A stretch of 64,000 nucleotides of DNA from DSVZ01 sp964568145. GTDB lineage: Bacteria; Verrucomicrobiota; Verrucomicrobiia; Limisphaerales; J093. Below are positions 1 to 8,559 of this stretch, piece by piece. The notes under the pieces are model-generated. The model worked only from the letters and a program-made list of their open reading frames with translations, made no database searches and had not been told where the DNA came from. Position 1 is the first letter of the stretch; each line of letters begins with the position of its first letter. The DNA is taken from the NCBI GenBank assembly GCA_964568145.1, contig CAZMOZ010000001.1:186001-250000 (forward strand). The letters are read 5' to 3'. The translations under genes and the position numbers were made by a program.

Positions 1-1
1 G

Positions 2-1213
2 CTCGCGCCGGCCATCCGGCTCGCCAACGAAGGCTTCCCGGTGACTGAGATCGTGGCCGGCTATTGGAAATCGAGCGAGACGATGCTGCGCGCCGACCCG
101 GTCGCGGCGCGGACGTTTCTGACCGGCGGCCGCGCGCCCGCGGTGGGCGAGTTGTTCCACAACGGCGACCTCGCGTGGTCGCTGCGCCAGGTCGCGCGCG
201 GCGGGCGGCGGGCTTTTTACGAAGGCGCGATCGCGCGGCGCCTGCTGGACTGCGCCCGCCGGCACGACGCGCCGTGGACGCCAGCCGACCTGCGTGAGTT
301 CGAGCCGGAGTGGGTCGCCCCCATCTCGACCGCGTACCGCGGCTGGACGGTTTACCAGATTCCGCCCCAAGGCCAGGGCATCGCCGCGCTGATGATGCTG
401 AACCTGATGGAGACCTTCCCGCTGGGCGACTGGGGGCGCGATGACCCACGCACCTGGCACGCGATGATCGAGGCCAAGAAACTCGCCTACGCCGACATGC
501 TCCGTTACGTGGCGGACCCGCGCTTCGCGAAGGTGCCGGTGGCCGGCCTGCTCGCCAAGGCCTACGCCCGCGAGCGCGCGCAGTTGATTGACCCGGCCCA
601 CGCCGCGGCCCGCGCGCTGCCCGGCGAACCACCGCCCGCCGGCGCGGACACCACGTACCTATGCGCGGTGGACGCCGAGGGCAACATGGTTTCATTCATT
701 CAAAGCAACTACAGCGGCTTTGGTTCCGGCTTGGTGGCGGAAGGCACCGGCTTCGGCCTCCAAAACCGCGGCGGACTGTTCTCGTTCGATCCGGCGCACC
801 CGAACGCGCTCGCGCCGCGCAAACGGCCGCTGCACACGATCATTCCCGGTTTCATGGCGCGGGGCGACATGCGGATCGCGTTTGGCATCATGGGCGGCTG
901 GAACCAGGCGCAGGCGCACGCGCAGTTCGTGGCCAACCTGGTGGACTTCGGCCTGAACCTCCAGGCCGCGCTCGAGGCGCCGCGTTTCACCAAGATGACC
1001 TTCGACGGCCTGGACGTAGACCTCGAATCGCGGGTGCCGGAAGCGGTGCGCGCGGCGCTGGCGGCCAAGGGCCACGCGGTGAAGACGCTGCCGGCCTTCG
1101 CCGACGCGGTGGGCGGCGGGCAGGCGGTGATGCGGAACTTCGCGCGCGGCCTCAACTTCGGCGCGTCCGATCCGCGCAAGGACGGCGCGGCGATACCCGA
1201 ACCGGTGAAGTGA
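2..1213 (+). CDS. gamma-glutamyltransferase family protein, C-terminal part (5' end outside window)
   Basis: This is the 3' portion of an Ntn-hydrolase of the gamma-glutamyltranspeptidase family; the reading frame is open to the left edge, so the true start lies upstream. Family members autocleave before a Thr that becomes the nucleophile and hydrolyse or transfer gamma-glutamyl groups, usually in the periplasm. The motif D-T-T-Y-L-C followed by a VDAEGNMVSFIQSN stretch and SGFGSG matches the small-subunit start, and GGLFSFDP and GIMGGWNQ...AHAQFVANLVDFG are typical of the C-terminal domain. The Ser-rich motif (NYSGFGSG) is closer to YwrD-like members than to the classical enzyme. The stop overlaps the next start by 4 bp (GTGA), which suggests co-translation. 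I am confident of the family but not of the substrate. Confidence 0.9.
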   Translation, partial: LAPAIRLANEGFPVTEIVAGYWKSSETMLRADPVAARTFLTGGRAPAVGELFHNGDLAWSLRQVARGGRRAFYEGAIARRLLDCARRHDAPWTPADLREFEPEWVAPISTAYRGWTVYQIPPQGQGIAALMMLNLMETFPLGDWGRDDPRTWHAMIEAKKLAYADMLRYVADPRFAKVPVAGLLAKAYARERAQLIDPAHAAARALPGEPPPAGADTTYLCAVDAEGNMVSFIQSNYSGFGSGLVAEGTGFGLQNRGGLFSFDPAHPNALAPRKRPLHTIIPGFMARGDMRIAFGIMGGWNQAQAHAQFVANLVDFGLNLQAALEAPRFTKMTFDGLDVDLESRVPEAVRAALAAKGHAVKTLPAFADAVGGGQAVMRNFARGLNFGASDPRKDGAAIPEPVK

Positions 1214-1896
1214 AACGCTCACGCGAGTTCTGGCTGGCGGGTGCGGCGGTTGCGTTGCTTGCCATCGCCATCGGCCTGGCTTGGGCTCTTGGGCTAACAC
1301 GGCGGCCACCCGGTGTTTCGCCGGAAGTTGCGCGGCTGGTCAGCCAACTGGGCGCCCGGCCGGGTGTGCATCAACGGCTGGCCGGGCGGCTGGCGGCGGC
1401 GGTCCCGGCCCTGACGCGGCGGCTGCCGGATTTCCTGCGCACCGATGCGCTGGAGCGACGGCGGCTGGAGGCCTGTCACCGGCTGCTGGCCTTGGGGAGC
1501 GAGACGCGCGCGGCGTCGCCGTGGCTGACCCGGACCTTCCTGGACGGACTGCGTGGGCCGGGTTACACGGTTCCCCTTTACGCCTTTTTGACGTTGCTCA
1601 GCAGCGGCCTGCCGGCCGGGGAGCTGCTCGCCCAAGCCCGCCAGATCCCGCAGGGCGAGGAGCGCACGGTCCGTTTCTGCGCCAGCCTGCTGAACACCGA
1701 AGACGAGCAACTGCGCGAATACGCCTGGGCGTGCCTGGAGATGGCCGGCGACGCCACGCGCCTGGCCGAAACGCGCTTGCGTGACCTGGCCACGGAAGGC
1801 GATCCGGTGCTGCGACAACGGGCACACCGGTTGCTCGCGAGCCTCGACGGGACGAAGCACGCGCCTGGCTCCGTCACCAGGGAAGCGCAGCCATGA
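1210..1896 (+). CDS. hypothetical membrane-anchored protein with HEAT-like C-terminus
   Basis: I do not recognise this 228-residue protein. It starts with GTG overlapping the stop of the upstream gamma-glutamyltransferase gene. After a short basic N-terminus (MKRSREF) there is one hydrophobic segment at about residues 8-31, so it is probably a signal anchor with the rest outside the cytoplasm. The remainder is alpha-helical, rich in Leu, Ala and Arg, and near the C-terminus has segments such as LRQRAHRLLASL that resemble HEAT-type helical repeats, preceded by LREYAWACLEMAGDAT. The overlap implies translational coupling with the GGT-like gene. A longer upstream reading frame exists but lies inside the GGT gene in another frame. 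Function is unknown. Confidence 0.65.
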   Translation: MKRSREFWLAGAAVALLAIAIGLAWALGLTRRPPGVSPEVARLVSQLGARPGVHQRLAGRLAAAVPALTRRLPDFLRTDALERRRLEACHRLLALGSETRAASPWLTRTFLDGLRGPGYTVPLYAFLTLLSSGLPAGELLAQARQIPQGEERTVRFCASLLNTEDEQLREYAWACLEMAGDATRLAETRLRDLATEGDPVLRQRAHRLLASLDGTKHAPGSVTREAQP

Positions 1897-1898
1897 AT

Positions 1899-1956
1899 CC
1901 GAAAACCAAAGGTGGGCAGGCGGGACGCAATGCGCTACGGCAACTTCGGTTTTCGG
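1899..1956. repeat. palindromic intergenic repeat, copy R1
   Basis: The arms are CCGAAAACC and GGTTTTCGG with further pairing inside, around a conserved centre containing GGCAGGCGGGACGCA. It begins directly after the stop of the upstream gene. The same element recurs at 3783, 25015, 45067, 49802 and 55586, in either orientation and always between genes. It could form a long hairpin in RNA or act as a REP/MITE-like unit. Confidence 0.7.
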
Positions 1957-2127
1957 GCTGAAGCTCCTGCGCTCCAGCATTGCCCGTTGCGGTTTTTCCG
2001 CGACATTGACAGCCCCAGGCGGCGTGGTGACATCGCTCCAAGCAGCCTTCGATCCACGCAGGCGATTGGACCGGGCGGCTGGGATAGGGCTTGAGTTGGG
2101 AATGGAACTGATTAAATTGCCAGCGTA

Positions 2128-2337
2128 ATGGAAGAATACGCAAGGGGGTGGTGCTACGAGTGCGACGGACCGCTTGCGTTTCCGTCTCACGTTGCATTGG
2201 AGGAGGTCGAGTGCCCCCATTGTGGCAAGATCATCATGCTGGCCCTGTGCAACCCGGACGTGCATCCGCACGGGATCGGCCGCAACAATCCGGATAACTG
2301 CCCGGAGCCCGCGCTCTTCCCCGAGAGCTTCTGGTAG
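2128..2337 (+). CDS. small zinc-ribbon-like protein
   Basis: The predicted product is 69 residues. It has two CxxC pairs, CYEC near residue 9 and CPHC near residue 30, spaced as in a treble-clef or rubredoxin-like zinc ribbon. The second half has two His and further Cys (NPDVHPHGIGRNNPDNCPE). There is no signal peptide or membrane segment. The gene stands alone between the R1 repeat and a Dabb-domain gene on the same strand. I can offer no function beyond probable zinc binding. Coding status is likely because of the ordered Cys pairs, but a comparison with relatives has not been done. Confidence 0.6.
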   Translation: MEEYARGWCYECDGPLAFPSHVALEEVECPHCGKIIMLALCNPDVHPHGIGRNNPDNCPEPALFPESFW

Positions 2338-2397
2338 GCGGCTGCCGGCGGCAGTTTGCGGTTGCGCCGGCGCTTCCCGGCGTCTTAGCTCAGCGCC

Positions 2398-2697
2398 ATG
2401 TTCTCCCACGTCGTGATCTTCTGGACCAAGCCGGGCATCCCGGACGCCACCGAGCAGCTCCTCGCCGGCATGGAGCGGTACCTGCGTCCGATTCCCGGCG
2501 CGCTGAGCTTCCACTCCGGGCGCATGGCGCCGAGCCACCGGCCGGTGGTGGAGCAGACCTACCAGGCGGCCCTGAACATCGTCTTCCCGGACAAGGCCGC
2601 CCAGGACGCCTACCAGGTGCATCCGCTCCACCTCGAGTTTGTCGAGAAGGTCTTCCAGCGCGTGTGCAACCGGGTGGTGGTGTACGACTTCGAGTAA
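2398..2697 (+). CDS. Dabb (stress-responsive alpha/beta barrel) domain protein
   Basis: This 99-residue protein is a single Dabb domain, a dimeric ferredoxin-like alpha/beta barrel found in plant stress proteins and many bacterial proteins of unknown role. The start MFSHVVIFWTKPG, the central PGALSFHSG and the end HPLHLEFVEKVF...VVVYDFE are the characteristic first strand, second strand, histidine-containing helix and final strand. The length is normal for the family. It has no signal peptide, so it is cytoplasmic. The neighbours do not point to a pathway. No particular reaction should be assumed. Confidence 0.88.
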   Translation: MFSHVVIFWTKPGIPDATEQLLAGMERYLRPIPGALSFHSGRMAPSHRPVVEQTYQAALNIVFPDKAAQDAYQVHPLHLEFVEKVFQRVCNRVVVYDFE

Positions 2698-2800
2698 GAC
2701 CGCGCGCCGGCCGGCCGCGATGGGGCTGTGCGTTGAAACGTACAGGGCACGGGCGTTGACGCGCGCCTGCGGACTGCCTAGCTTTGCTCAAAATCTAACC

Positions 2801-3643
2801 ATGAAAACGACCTTGTCTCGCGCGCGCGCCCCGCAAACCACCGGCCCGCGCCGCCACGGCTTCACCCTGATCGAGCTGCTGGTGGTCATCGCCATCATCG
2901 CCATCCTGGCCGGCATGTTGCTGCCGGCGTTGTCCAAGGCGAAGGCGAAGGCGACCGGCATCAGTTGCCTCAGCAACACCAAACAACTGGCGCTTTGCTG
3001 GTCCATGTACGCCAACGACTACAACGACACACTGGTCAAGAACTGGTTGTCCAACACGAACGCCTGGATTGGCGGCGATGTGTCGTCGGCGCAAGGCGCC
3101 ACCAATAAATTGAACATCATCAACGGACGTCTGTACGTGTACAACGGCTCGGTGGATATTTACCGCTGCCCGGCGGACAAGCAGTTGCCCGCCGCCCTCC
3201 GCAACATTGCGTCCTTGCGTGCCACTGGCCGTGTCCGCAGCTATTCCTTGAGTGGACGCATGGGCGGGGCGGACGCAGCCGACGCCCAGCGTTTTGGCGT
3301 GTCCGACACCATGTGGGTGATGGACAACAAGTACCCCATGTGGAAGAAGATGACGGACATCATCAGCCCGGGGCCGACCAAGGCTTTCACGTTCATAGAC
3401 GAGGGGATCGAGACCATTGACGACGGCTATTTCGCGGTCAAAGCGCCGGGGGTGAACATCTGGCAAAACACACCCAGCGTCCGCCATAACCAAGCCTGCG
3501 GCCTAGCGTTCGCCGACGGCCATTCCGAAATCTGGAAGTGGCGATTTCTCAACAGGGAGCAAGGCTTGGACGCGCCGGCGAAGACTGCTGCCTTGGATAC
3601 GACCCCCGACTTGCGGCGGCTACAGGCGGCTACTGCGGAATAG
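2801..3643 (+). CDS. type II secretion/type IV pilin-like pseudopilin with H-X9-DG ending
   Basis: The 280-residue product carries a class III prepilin leader: a basic stretch, then G-FTLIELL followed by about 20 hydrophobic residues (VVIAIIAILAGMLLPAL) and SKAKAKA. A prepilin peptidase would cut before the Phe and methylate it, leaving the helix to assemble or anchor. The C-terminal VRHNQACGLAFADG fits the H-X9-DG motif of pseudopilins that are abundant in Planctomycetes, Verrucomicrobia and Lentisphaerae. The start is the ATG that gives a leader of normal length; an upstream extension would overlap the Dabb gene. No secretion genes are nearby, so it is one of the many orphan pseudopilins these genomes carry. 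Its cargo or partner is unknown. Confidence 0.9.
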   Translation: MKTTLSRARAPQTTGPRRHGFTLIELLVVIAIIAILAGMLLPALSKAKAKATGISCLSNTKQLALCWSMYANDYNDTLVKNWLSNTNAWIGGDVSSAQGATNKLNIINGRLYVYNGSVDIYRCPADKQLPAALRNIASLRATGRVRSYSLSGRMGGADAADAQRFGVSDTMWVMDNKYPMWKKMTDIISPGPTKAFTFIDEGIETIDDGYFAVKAPGVNIWQNTPSVRHNQACGLAFADGHSEIWKWRFLNREQGLDAPAKTAALDTTPDLRRLQAATAE

Positions 3644-3990
3644 ACATCACAGTGCTAATCCGTAAGGCGTACAAGGGTTTTGCCGCGACCAGGGCGAGCG
3701 ACCGGGACCTCGCGAAGCTGGCTCGCGCTTACATAGACCCGCCCAAGTGATCCAAGCTCTGCGGGCAAGAGGCTGAATTTCACCCGAAAACCGAAGTTGG
3801 CTGCGTCGCAGCGCCCGCCAGCCTAGCTTCGTTTTTCGCGCTTCACCGAGCCTTGCGGAATTGAGTGGAGGAGCGCGGGCTTCAGCCCGCTTCACGTTAC
3901 GTCACCAGCCAGCTTTGCGTTCCGGCCCGGCGTTTTCTGTCGGAAGCGCGCGAACGCCATGCTGCCGGCACCAGCTCGCCGGGCACGCTC
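3644..3990. other. intergenic region with repeat copy R2
   Basis: No credible gene was found here. Positions 3783-3840 hold copy R2 of the palindromic repeat (arms CCCGAAAACCGAAGTTGG and CTAGCTTCGTTTTTCG), with an imperfect right arm. Convergent genes flank the region, so part of it may serve as a bidirectional terminator. Confidence 0.55.
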
Positions 3991-5175
3991 CTAGAAGCTC
4001 CGCCGCGGCATGTCGATGTTGACCTTGATGGAGTGCAGCGGCCGGCGTTCCTCCGTGGCGCCGCCCACCGGCTGGCTGATGCCCATGCGCTGCGCGGCTG
4101 ACGACTCGTTGCCCAGCACCCCGGGCGTGGTGGTCAACATGCGGCCGCGGCCCGGGTTTTCCATGCCCGCCAGCCCCGAAGGCTGGATCGGCTGCACGCG
4201 GCCTTCCACGGGCTTCACCGGGTTCAGCGCCTCACGGGTGGGATCGGGGTAAGCCGTCACCGGGTCGAGGCTGGAAATCGGGGCGGTCGCGAGCGGGTTG
4301 CCGATCGGGTTGTTGCCGAGGATGCGGGCGACGCCTTGCAGCGGGCTCCCGGAAGGCGGCTCGGCCGCCAGGCTTTGCGGGGCGAAAACCGGCGAGACGG
4401 AGGAGCGGTCACGGCCGGGACCGGGCGAGCGACGCAGCCAGGTCGGCTGTCGGTTGGGCCCGCGCTCCAAGTCGGGTTGGACCTCGTACGGATCGGCCGT
4501 GCTGGTCTTCGAGCCCTGCCAGGGCGAGCCCTCGCTGCCGGCAAAGCCCCCGGCCTCGATCGGCCGCAGACTGTCACCGGCGTCCGGCCGCGCGCGGTCG
4601 CTCAATTCAGGAAAGCCGGACGGGTTGTTGCGGTCGCGCTTCTGGCGGTCCCGGTCGCGGAGCGGGTCCGGCGCGCCGCGGCCGGCTTCGGTTTGGGCCT
4701 TGCCCAACTCGTCGTAATACTCGGTCAGCCAGCCCTTGCCGGCAGTTGGGTCCTCGGGGGTGCCGGGTTGTTCCGTGTCCCGGACACCCAGCGCGCGATG
4801 CGGATCCGATTCCGGCCCGCCCAAATCCTCGGTCCTGCGCTGAATCCAGTTTTGCCGCTGCTTCCACTCGCGCAGCTCCTTTTCGGTGAGCGGCGGGGTG
4901 ACCTCGAGTCCGGGTGTGTTGGGCGCGAACGGCGGCGCCGTGACGCCCTCCAACGAGCCGCCGCCCGGGCGGCCGATTCGGTCCAGGGGATTTTCGAAGC
5001 GCCAGCTTCGCTGGGGACGCGGCTTCTTGCTCTGCTCGAGCTTCGAGCGGGGCTGCTCCGAATCGGTAATGGTCACCTTCTCGCCGCCGCGCGCGGCGGG
5101 ACTGGCGCCGGCCAGAATCATCCCGAGACCGGCCAGCAGCCAGAATCGAGTTTTGATTCCCGATGCGTGCATCAC
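3991..5175 (-). CDS. secreted proline-rich hypothetical protein downstream of mla genes
   Basis: I do not recognise this 394-residue protein. The N-terminus is a signal peptide (MMHASGIKTRFWLLAGLGMI, ending near ASPAARG), so it is exported. The mature part is of low complexity, rich in Pro, Gly, Arg, Asp and Glu, with a charged helical patch (LTEKELREWKQRQNWIQRR) near residues 95-115 and no obvious domain; most of it is probably disordered. It is the last gene of a same-strand series mlaE-mlaF-mlaD, but 217 bp separate it from mlaD, and that gap contains short simple repeats. It may be an envelope protein working with the transporter, though that is inferred from position only. The second Met is an equally good start. 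Confidence 0.6.
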   Translation of the reverse strand: MMHASGIKTRFWLLAGLGMILAGASPAARGGEKVTITDSEQPRSKLEQSKKPRPQRSWRFENPLDRIGRPGGGSLEGVTAPPFAPNTPGLEVTPPLTEKELREWKQRQNWIQRRTEDLGGPESDPHRALGVRDTEQPGTPEDPTAGKGWLTEYYDELGKAQTEAGRGAPDPLRDRDRQKRDRNNPSGFPELSDRARPDAGDSLRPIEAGGFAGSEGSPWQGSKTSTADPYEVQPDLERGPNRQPTWLRRSPGPGRDRSSVSPVFAPQSLAAEPPSGSPLQGVARILGNNPIGNPLATAPISSLDPVTAYPDPTREALNPVKPVEGRVQPIQPSGLAGMENPGRGRMLTTTPGVLGNESSAAQRMGISQPVGGATEERRPLHSIKVNIDMPRRSF

Positions 5176-5392
5176 TTGACACTTCTAAGCCCCAATCGCG
5201 TCAGGGTCAAACGAAAGTCTGGAACTTATTTGAACACCGGGGTGTGGGGTCTGCGCCGGGTGCTGCTGTTCGGTTCGTGGTTCGCTAAACGCGATTGCGA
5301 GATGCCAGATACCGGATGGCGACTTTCCTCCGTCGAACCTCGGACTTCGGACTTCAGGTTGTGCGGCGCCGGGCTGCCGCAGCCGGAGCCCG

Positions 5393-6748
5393 TCAGTTGA
5401 ACAACTGGGCGCCTTTCGGGCTGGTGACGCGGCGGGGCGGGGCGTTGGGGGATTTGGGCGGCGGCTTCTGCTTGAACGCGCCGCGCAGCAGCCAGTGGCG
5501 CTTGAGGCCCTGGACCATGTCATCGGTGTTGGCCAGCAACTGGTTCAGTGTGGTCACGAAGTTGGTGTTGGCCGTGACCTGGGTGTTGAGGTTGCTGATG
5601 ATGGCGGTGAGCTGCTGGAGCGGCGGCTGCAAGGCGGCCACCAGTTCGGCCAGATTTGTGTGCGCCAAGGTAAGCACGGCGCCGGCGTTGGTCAGCACGC
5701 TGCTGGTGTTCGTGAGCGCGACGCTGGCATCGCCCAGCAGGCGGTTGGCGTTCGTGGACGCCGCCAGCACCTGACCGTAAAGATCGGGCGGCATGGCCCA
5801 GCGGCCGAGCGAGCCCTCGGGGTCGCGCAGGTGGCCGGAGATGGCGGCGAGGTTGCTGAGCAACGGCATGGCCTGGGACACGGCGGCGTTCGCGTTGGAG
5901 GTCAGGGTGACGAGGTTGGTCAGGGTAACGGCGAGCTGGTTGGTAAACGCCAGTTCGGCTTCCTGGATGATGCCGGCCAGCCGGTCGGTGAGCGACGGGG
6001 CTTCGTCCGGCGGCAGCCAGAAGGGGCCGGTCTCCGCCGTGTACGGCACGTACTCGTTCTTCTGGAGGTCCCAGATGGCGGTGAAGCCCTCGACGGGCTG
6101 CGAGCGGTCGGCCACGCGGATTTGCGACCAGCCTTCGGCGGTCAGCGCGGCGAGCACGTCCGGATCCAGCGGCCGCAAGGTAAGCCAGCGTGGCGCGGCG
6201 GGGTTGGTGAGCGAGGCGGGGTCGCGCACGTGGTCCACCAGGAGCTTCTCGCGGCGGGCGACGAGGGTCGGGTTGGTGGCGAAGACCTCCGCCTCGCGCA
6301 GCGTGTACGGGCGGATGGACCACCACAAATGCGTGGGGAGGTAATTGGTGCCCTTGGTGACCTCGATCGTGCGCTTGCCCAGGAAGTCCGCCGGGCTCAC
6401 GCGCACCTTCGAGCCGCCGGTCCAGAGGTAGCCGAAGTACGGCGCCCGCACGGTGAATTCGACATAGACGTTGTACAGGTCATCCGGCGGCTGGCCGGTG
6501 ATGCGGGTGATCTCGCCGACGTTGAAGCCCATGAGCGTCACCGGGTCGCCCACCTTCAACCCGGTGGCGCTGTACAACAGGGTGTAATACCGCGCCTTGG
6601 TGACGAACCAGCCTTTGCGCTGGCCGGTCTGGTACAGATACCAGCCGAAGCCGCCCAGCAGCAGCACCGCGGCCATGAGCACAAACACGCCCACCGCGCG
6701 TTCCACGCGGCTGAGCCGGGTGCGCAACTGAGGCGTGAGGTCGGGCAC
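5393..6748 (-). CDS. MlaD-like MCE-domain periplasmic lipid-binding protein
   Basis: This 451-residue protein has one N-terminal membrane anchor at about residues 19-41, then an MCE domain at about residues 50-135 (LYSATGLKVGDPVTLMGFNVGEITRI is the conserved core), and a long C-terminal region with many Thr, Asn, Leu and Ala (LTNLVTLTSNANAAVS) likely to form helical or tunnel segments. MCE proteins form hexameric rings that carry phospholipids between the inner membrane and the outer membrane. It follows the ATPase gene by 9 bp and the permease before that, so the three genes form an Mla/Mkl-type ABC system. The C-terminal part is longer than E. coli MlaD (183 residues), as in other PVC members. 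Substrate and direction of transport cannot be read from sequence. Confidence 0.85.
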   Translation of the reverse strand: MPDLTPQLRTRLSRVERAVGVFVLMAAVLLLGGFGWYLYQTGQRKGWFVTKARYYTLLYSATGLKVGDPVTLMGFNVGEITRITGQPPDDLYNVYVEFTVRAPYFGYLWTGGSKVRVSPADFLGKRTIEVTKGTNYLPTHLWWSIRPYTLREAEVFATNPTLVARREKLLVDHVRDPASLTNPAAPRWLTLRPLDPDVLAALTAEGWSQIRVADRSQPVEGFTAIWDLQKNEYVPYTAETGPFWLPPDEAPSLTDRLAGIIQEAELAFTNQLAVTLTNLVTLTSNANAAVSQAMPLLSNLAAISGHLRDPEGSLGRWAMPPDLYGQVLAASTNANRLLGDASVALTNTSSVLTNAGAVLTLAHTNLAELVAALQPPLQQLTAIISNLNTQVTANTNFVTTLNQLLANTDDMVQGLKRHWLLRGAFKQKPPPKSPNAPPRRVTSPKGAQLFN

Positions 6749-6757
6749 GGGCGGAGT

Positions 6758-7528
6758 CTAGGCGGGGGCGTTGCCGGCGGCGAGCAATTCGCGCAGAACC
6801 GGCTCCGTGGTGGCGGTCAACCGCTCGCGTCCGCCCACCACCAGCCAGCGTATGTCTTGAATCAGCGCAAACTGCCCCGCCACGTCCAGCCACGGCCGCA
6901 GGTCGTCCGTGACGGCGACCACTGTGGCCGGACAAGGCCAGCCGATGTCCGCGCCGCTGAGGAAGTCCAGCCACCAATGCGTGTGCGCGGTGTTCAGCGG
7001 GGCCAGCGGGTTGTCCAGGAGCAGAACCTGCGGCTGCAACGCCAGCGCCCGCGCCAGCGCCGCCCGCTGGCGAAAAGCCGGGGTCACCTGGCCGGGCAAT
7101 CGCCGGGCAACCGCCTCGAGTTCAAAAGCGGCGAGCAGTTGTCCGAGTTCGTCGGCCACCGCCTCGAGCTCGCAGTTGCGGTGGTAGCACAACGGCAGGG
7201 CGAGGTTTTGGGCCAGGGTGAGATGGCTCAGCAGGCGGCCGCCGTCGCCGTACACGAAACCGACCTGCCGCCGCAACGCGCGCGCCTCCCGCTCGCCGAG
7301 CGCGGCGACGTAGTGACCGAGCAGCCGCACCTGGCCGGCCGGCGGCGGACACAGACCCGCGGCGGTTTCCAGCAAGCGGGTCTTGCCCGAGCTGGGCAGG
7401 CCGCCAACCGCCCAGCGTTCGCCCGGCAGCACCCGCCAATCCACATCCCGCACCTGGCCGTGCCCGGCGTCGTCGGCAGCCGCGATTGCGCAGCCGCGCA
7501 TCTCGAGGACTGGTTCGGGCGTGGCCAT
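6758..7528 (-). CDS. MlaF-like ABC ATPase with degenerate catalytic motifs
   Basis: The 256-residue product is an ABC-type nucleotide-binding subunit. Walker A is intact (GLPSSGKT, residues 43-50), and RAALARALAL...VLLLD marks the region from signature to Walker B. Several catalytic positions are altered. The Q-loop reads FVYGDG where FQDG is normal, the LSGGQ-type signature is replaced by VTPAF (148-152), the residue after the Walker B Asp is Asn (LLLDNP) rather than Glu, and the switch His is Asp (VTDDL for VTHDL). It lies 9 bp after the MlaE-like permease gene and 9 bp before the MCE gene, so it is the operon's only ATPase. It may bind ATP without normal hydrolysis, or use a variant mechanism. 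Confidence 0.82.
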   Translation of the reverse strand: MATPEPVLEMRGCAIAAADDAGHGQVRDVDWRVLPGERWAVGGLPSSGKTRLLETAAGLCPPPAGQVRLLGHYVAALGEREARALRRQVGFVYGDGGRLLSHLTLAQNLALPLCYHRNCELEAVADELGQLLAAFELEAVARRLPGQVTPAFRQRAALARALALQPQVLLLDNPLAPLNTAHTHWWLDFLSGADIGWPCPATVVAVTDDLRPWLDVAGQFALIQDIRWLVVGGRERLTATTEPVLRELLAAGNAPA

Positions 7529-7537
7529 GCGCGCGGG

Positions 7538-8398
7538 TCAGAGCACCAGGTAAACGACGATGAAGGCGGCGTCCAGGGCCACGCAACCCAGCACGGCGGC
7601 CACGACGGCGGTGGTCGAGGCCTGGGCGACCTCACGCAGTTCGAGCGGCCGGGCCAGGCCTTGGAAGCAGCTCGCCAGCGCGATCACCATGCCGAAGCTG
7701 GCGGACTTGAGGCCGAGCAGGAGGAAGTCCGGCCATGTGAGCGCGGCGGCAATCTGGCGGCCGTATTCGCCGGGCGTCAGCGGCACATCCTGCATGAAGG
7801 CGAACAGAAAACCGGCCGCCACGGCGCCCAGGATCAAATACGCGCTCAGCGCCACGACCGCCACGGTCATGCCGATCACGCGCGGCACCACCAGGAAATG
7901 CACCGGGTCAATGCCCAGCGCTTCGAGCGCCTCGACCTCGCCGTTGGCGCGCGCCGTGCCAAGCTGGATCACCGTGGGCACGCCCACGCGCATCAACACG
8001 ACCAGCGCCGTGGCCAGCGGGCCCAGTTCGCGCACCACCGCCAGCACCATTACCGTGCCCACGTAATCCTGCGCGCCCACCCGCGTGAGCAGCGCCACCG
8101 TCTGCCCCACCACCGCCCAGCCCAGCGCCGCCGCGATCAGCGCCGTCATGGGCAGCAGGTGCAGGCCGGCCACGGTGAGGTGATGCGCGATGAGCGGACG
8201 CATCACCGCCGGCGCCGCGCCCCAGCGCGTCACCAGCACCCCCAGCGTGATGAGCGCGAACGCCGCCAGTTGCCGGGCGGTGTCCGCGGCGCCCAGCAGC
8301 CAGCGCCCGACGTAATTGGTGTACGAGCGCGGCAGCGGCGACGCCAGCACCGCCTCAAACGTCAGCCACCGGCGCATGCCCGCCAGACCTTTGGCCAT
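7538..8398 (-). CDS. MlaE-family ABC transporter permease
   Basis: This 286-residue protein is the permease of an MCE-type ABC lipid transporter. It has a helical N-terminal region, then at least five hydrophobic segments. The family core is clear: VRELGPLATALVVLMRVG (coupling region), GEVEALEALGIDPVHFLVVPRVIG and LGLKSASFGMVIALASCFQGL. In the Mla system two copies sit in the inner membrane beneath the MCE ring. It is the first gene of the minus-strand run mlaE-mlaF-mlaD, with a 9 bp gap to the ATPase. Its start is close to a divergent small membrane-protein gene (8560-8877), and the promoter probably lies between 8399 and 8559. Confidence 0.9.
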   Translation of the reverse strand: MAKGLAGMRRWLTFEAVLASPLPRSYTNYVGRWLLGAADTARQLAAFALITLGVLVTRWGAAPAVMRPLIAHHLTVAGLHLLPMTALIAAALGWAVVGQTVALLTRVGAQDYVGTVMVLAVVRELGPLATALVVLMRVGVPTVIQLGTARANGEVEALEALGIDPVHFLVVPRVIGMTVAVVALSAYLILGAVAAGFLFAFMQDVPLTPGEYGRQIAAALTWPDFLLLGLKSASFGMVIALASCFQGLARPLELREVAQASTTAVVAAVLGCVALDAAFIVVYLVL

Positions 8399-8559
8399 GC
8401 CGCGAGGCTAGGCGCCGGGCCGGCGGGGGTCAAAAGCGATCTGCCCCGAGGGCGCGCGGATTTTTGAAACAAAGCCGGCGCATCCCGGGTATCACCCCAC
8501 GTAACCGAAGCCGGCGGTTGGTGACCAGGCCGGCGGAACACGAAACCAGAAATCGAACC

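Noticed and set aside
3538..3750. Small frame after the pseudopilin gene
   Set aside because: It overlaps the pseudopilin 3' end in another frame and shows no domain or start signal.
5495..8467. 990-codon plus-strand open frame
   Set aside because: It lies antisense to the complete mlaD-mlaF-mlaE genes and is rich in Arg, His, Gln and Gly, as expected from the reverse strand of GC-rich coding DNA.
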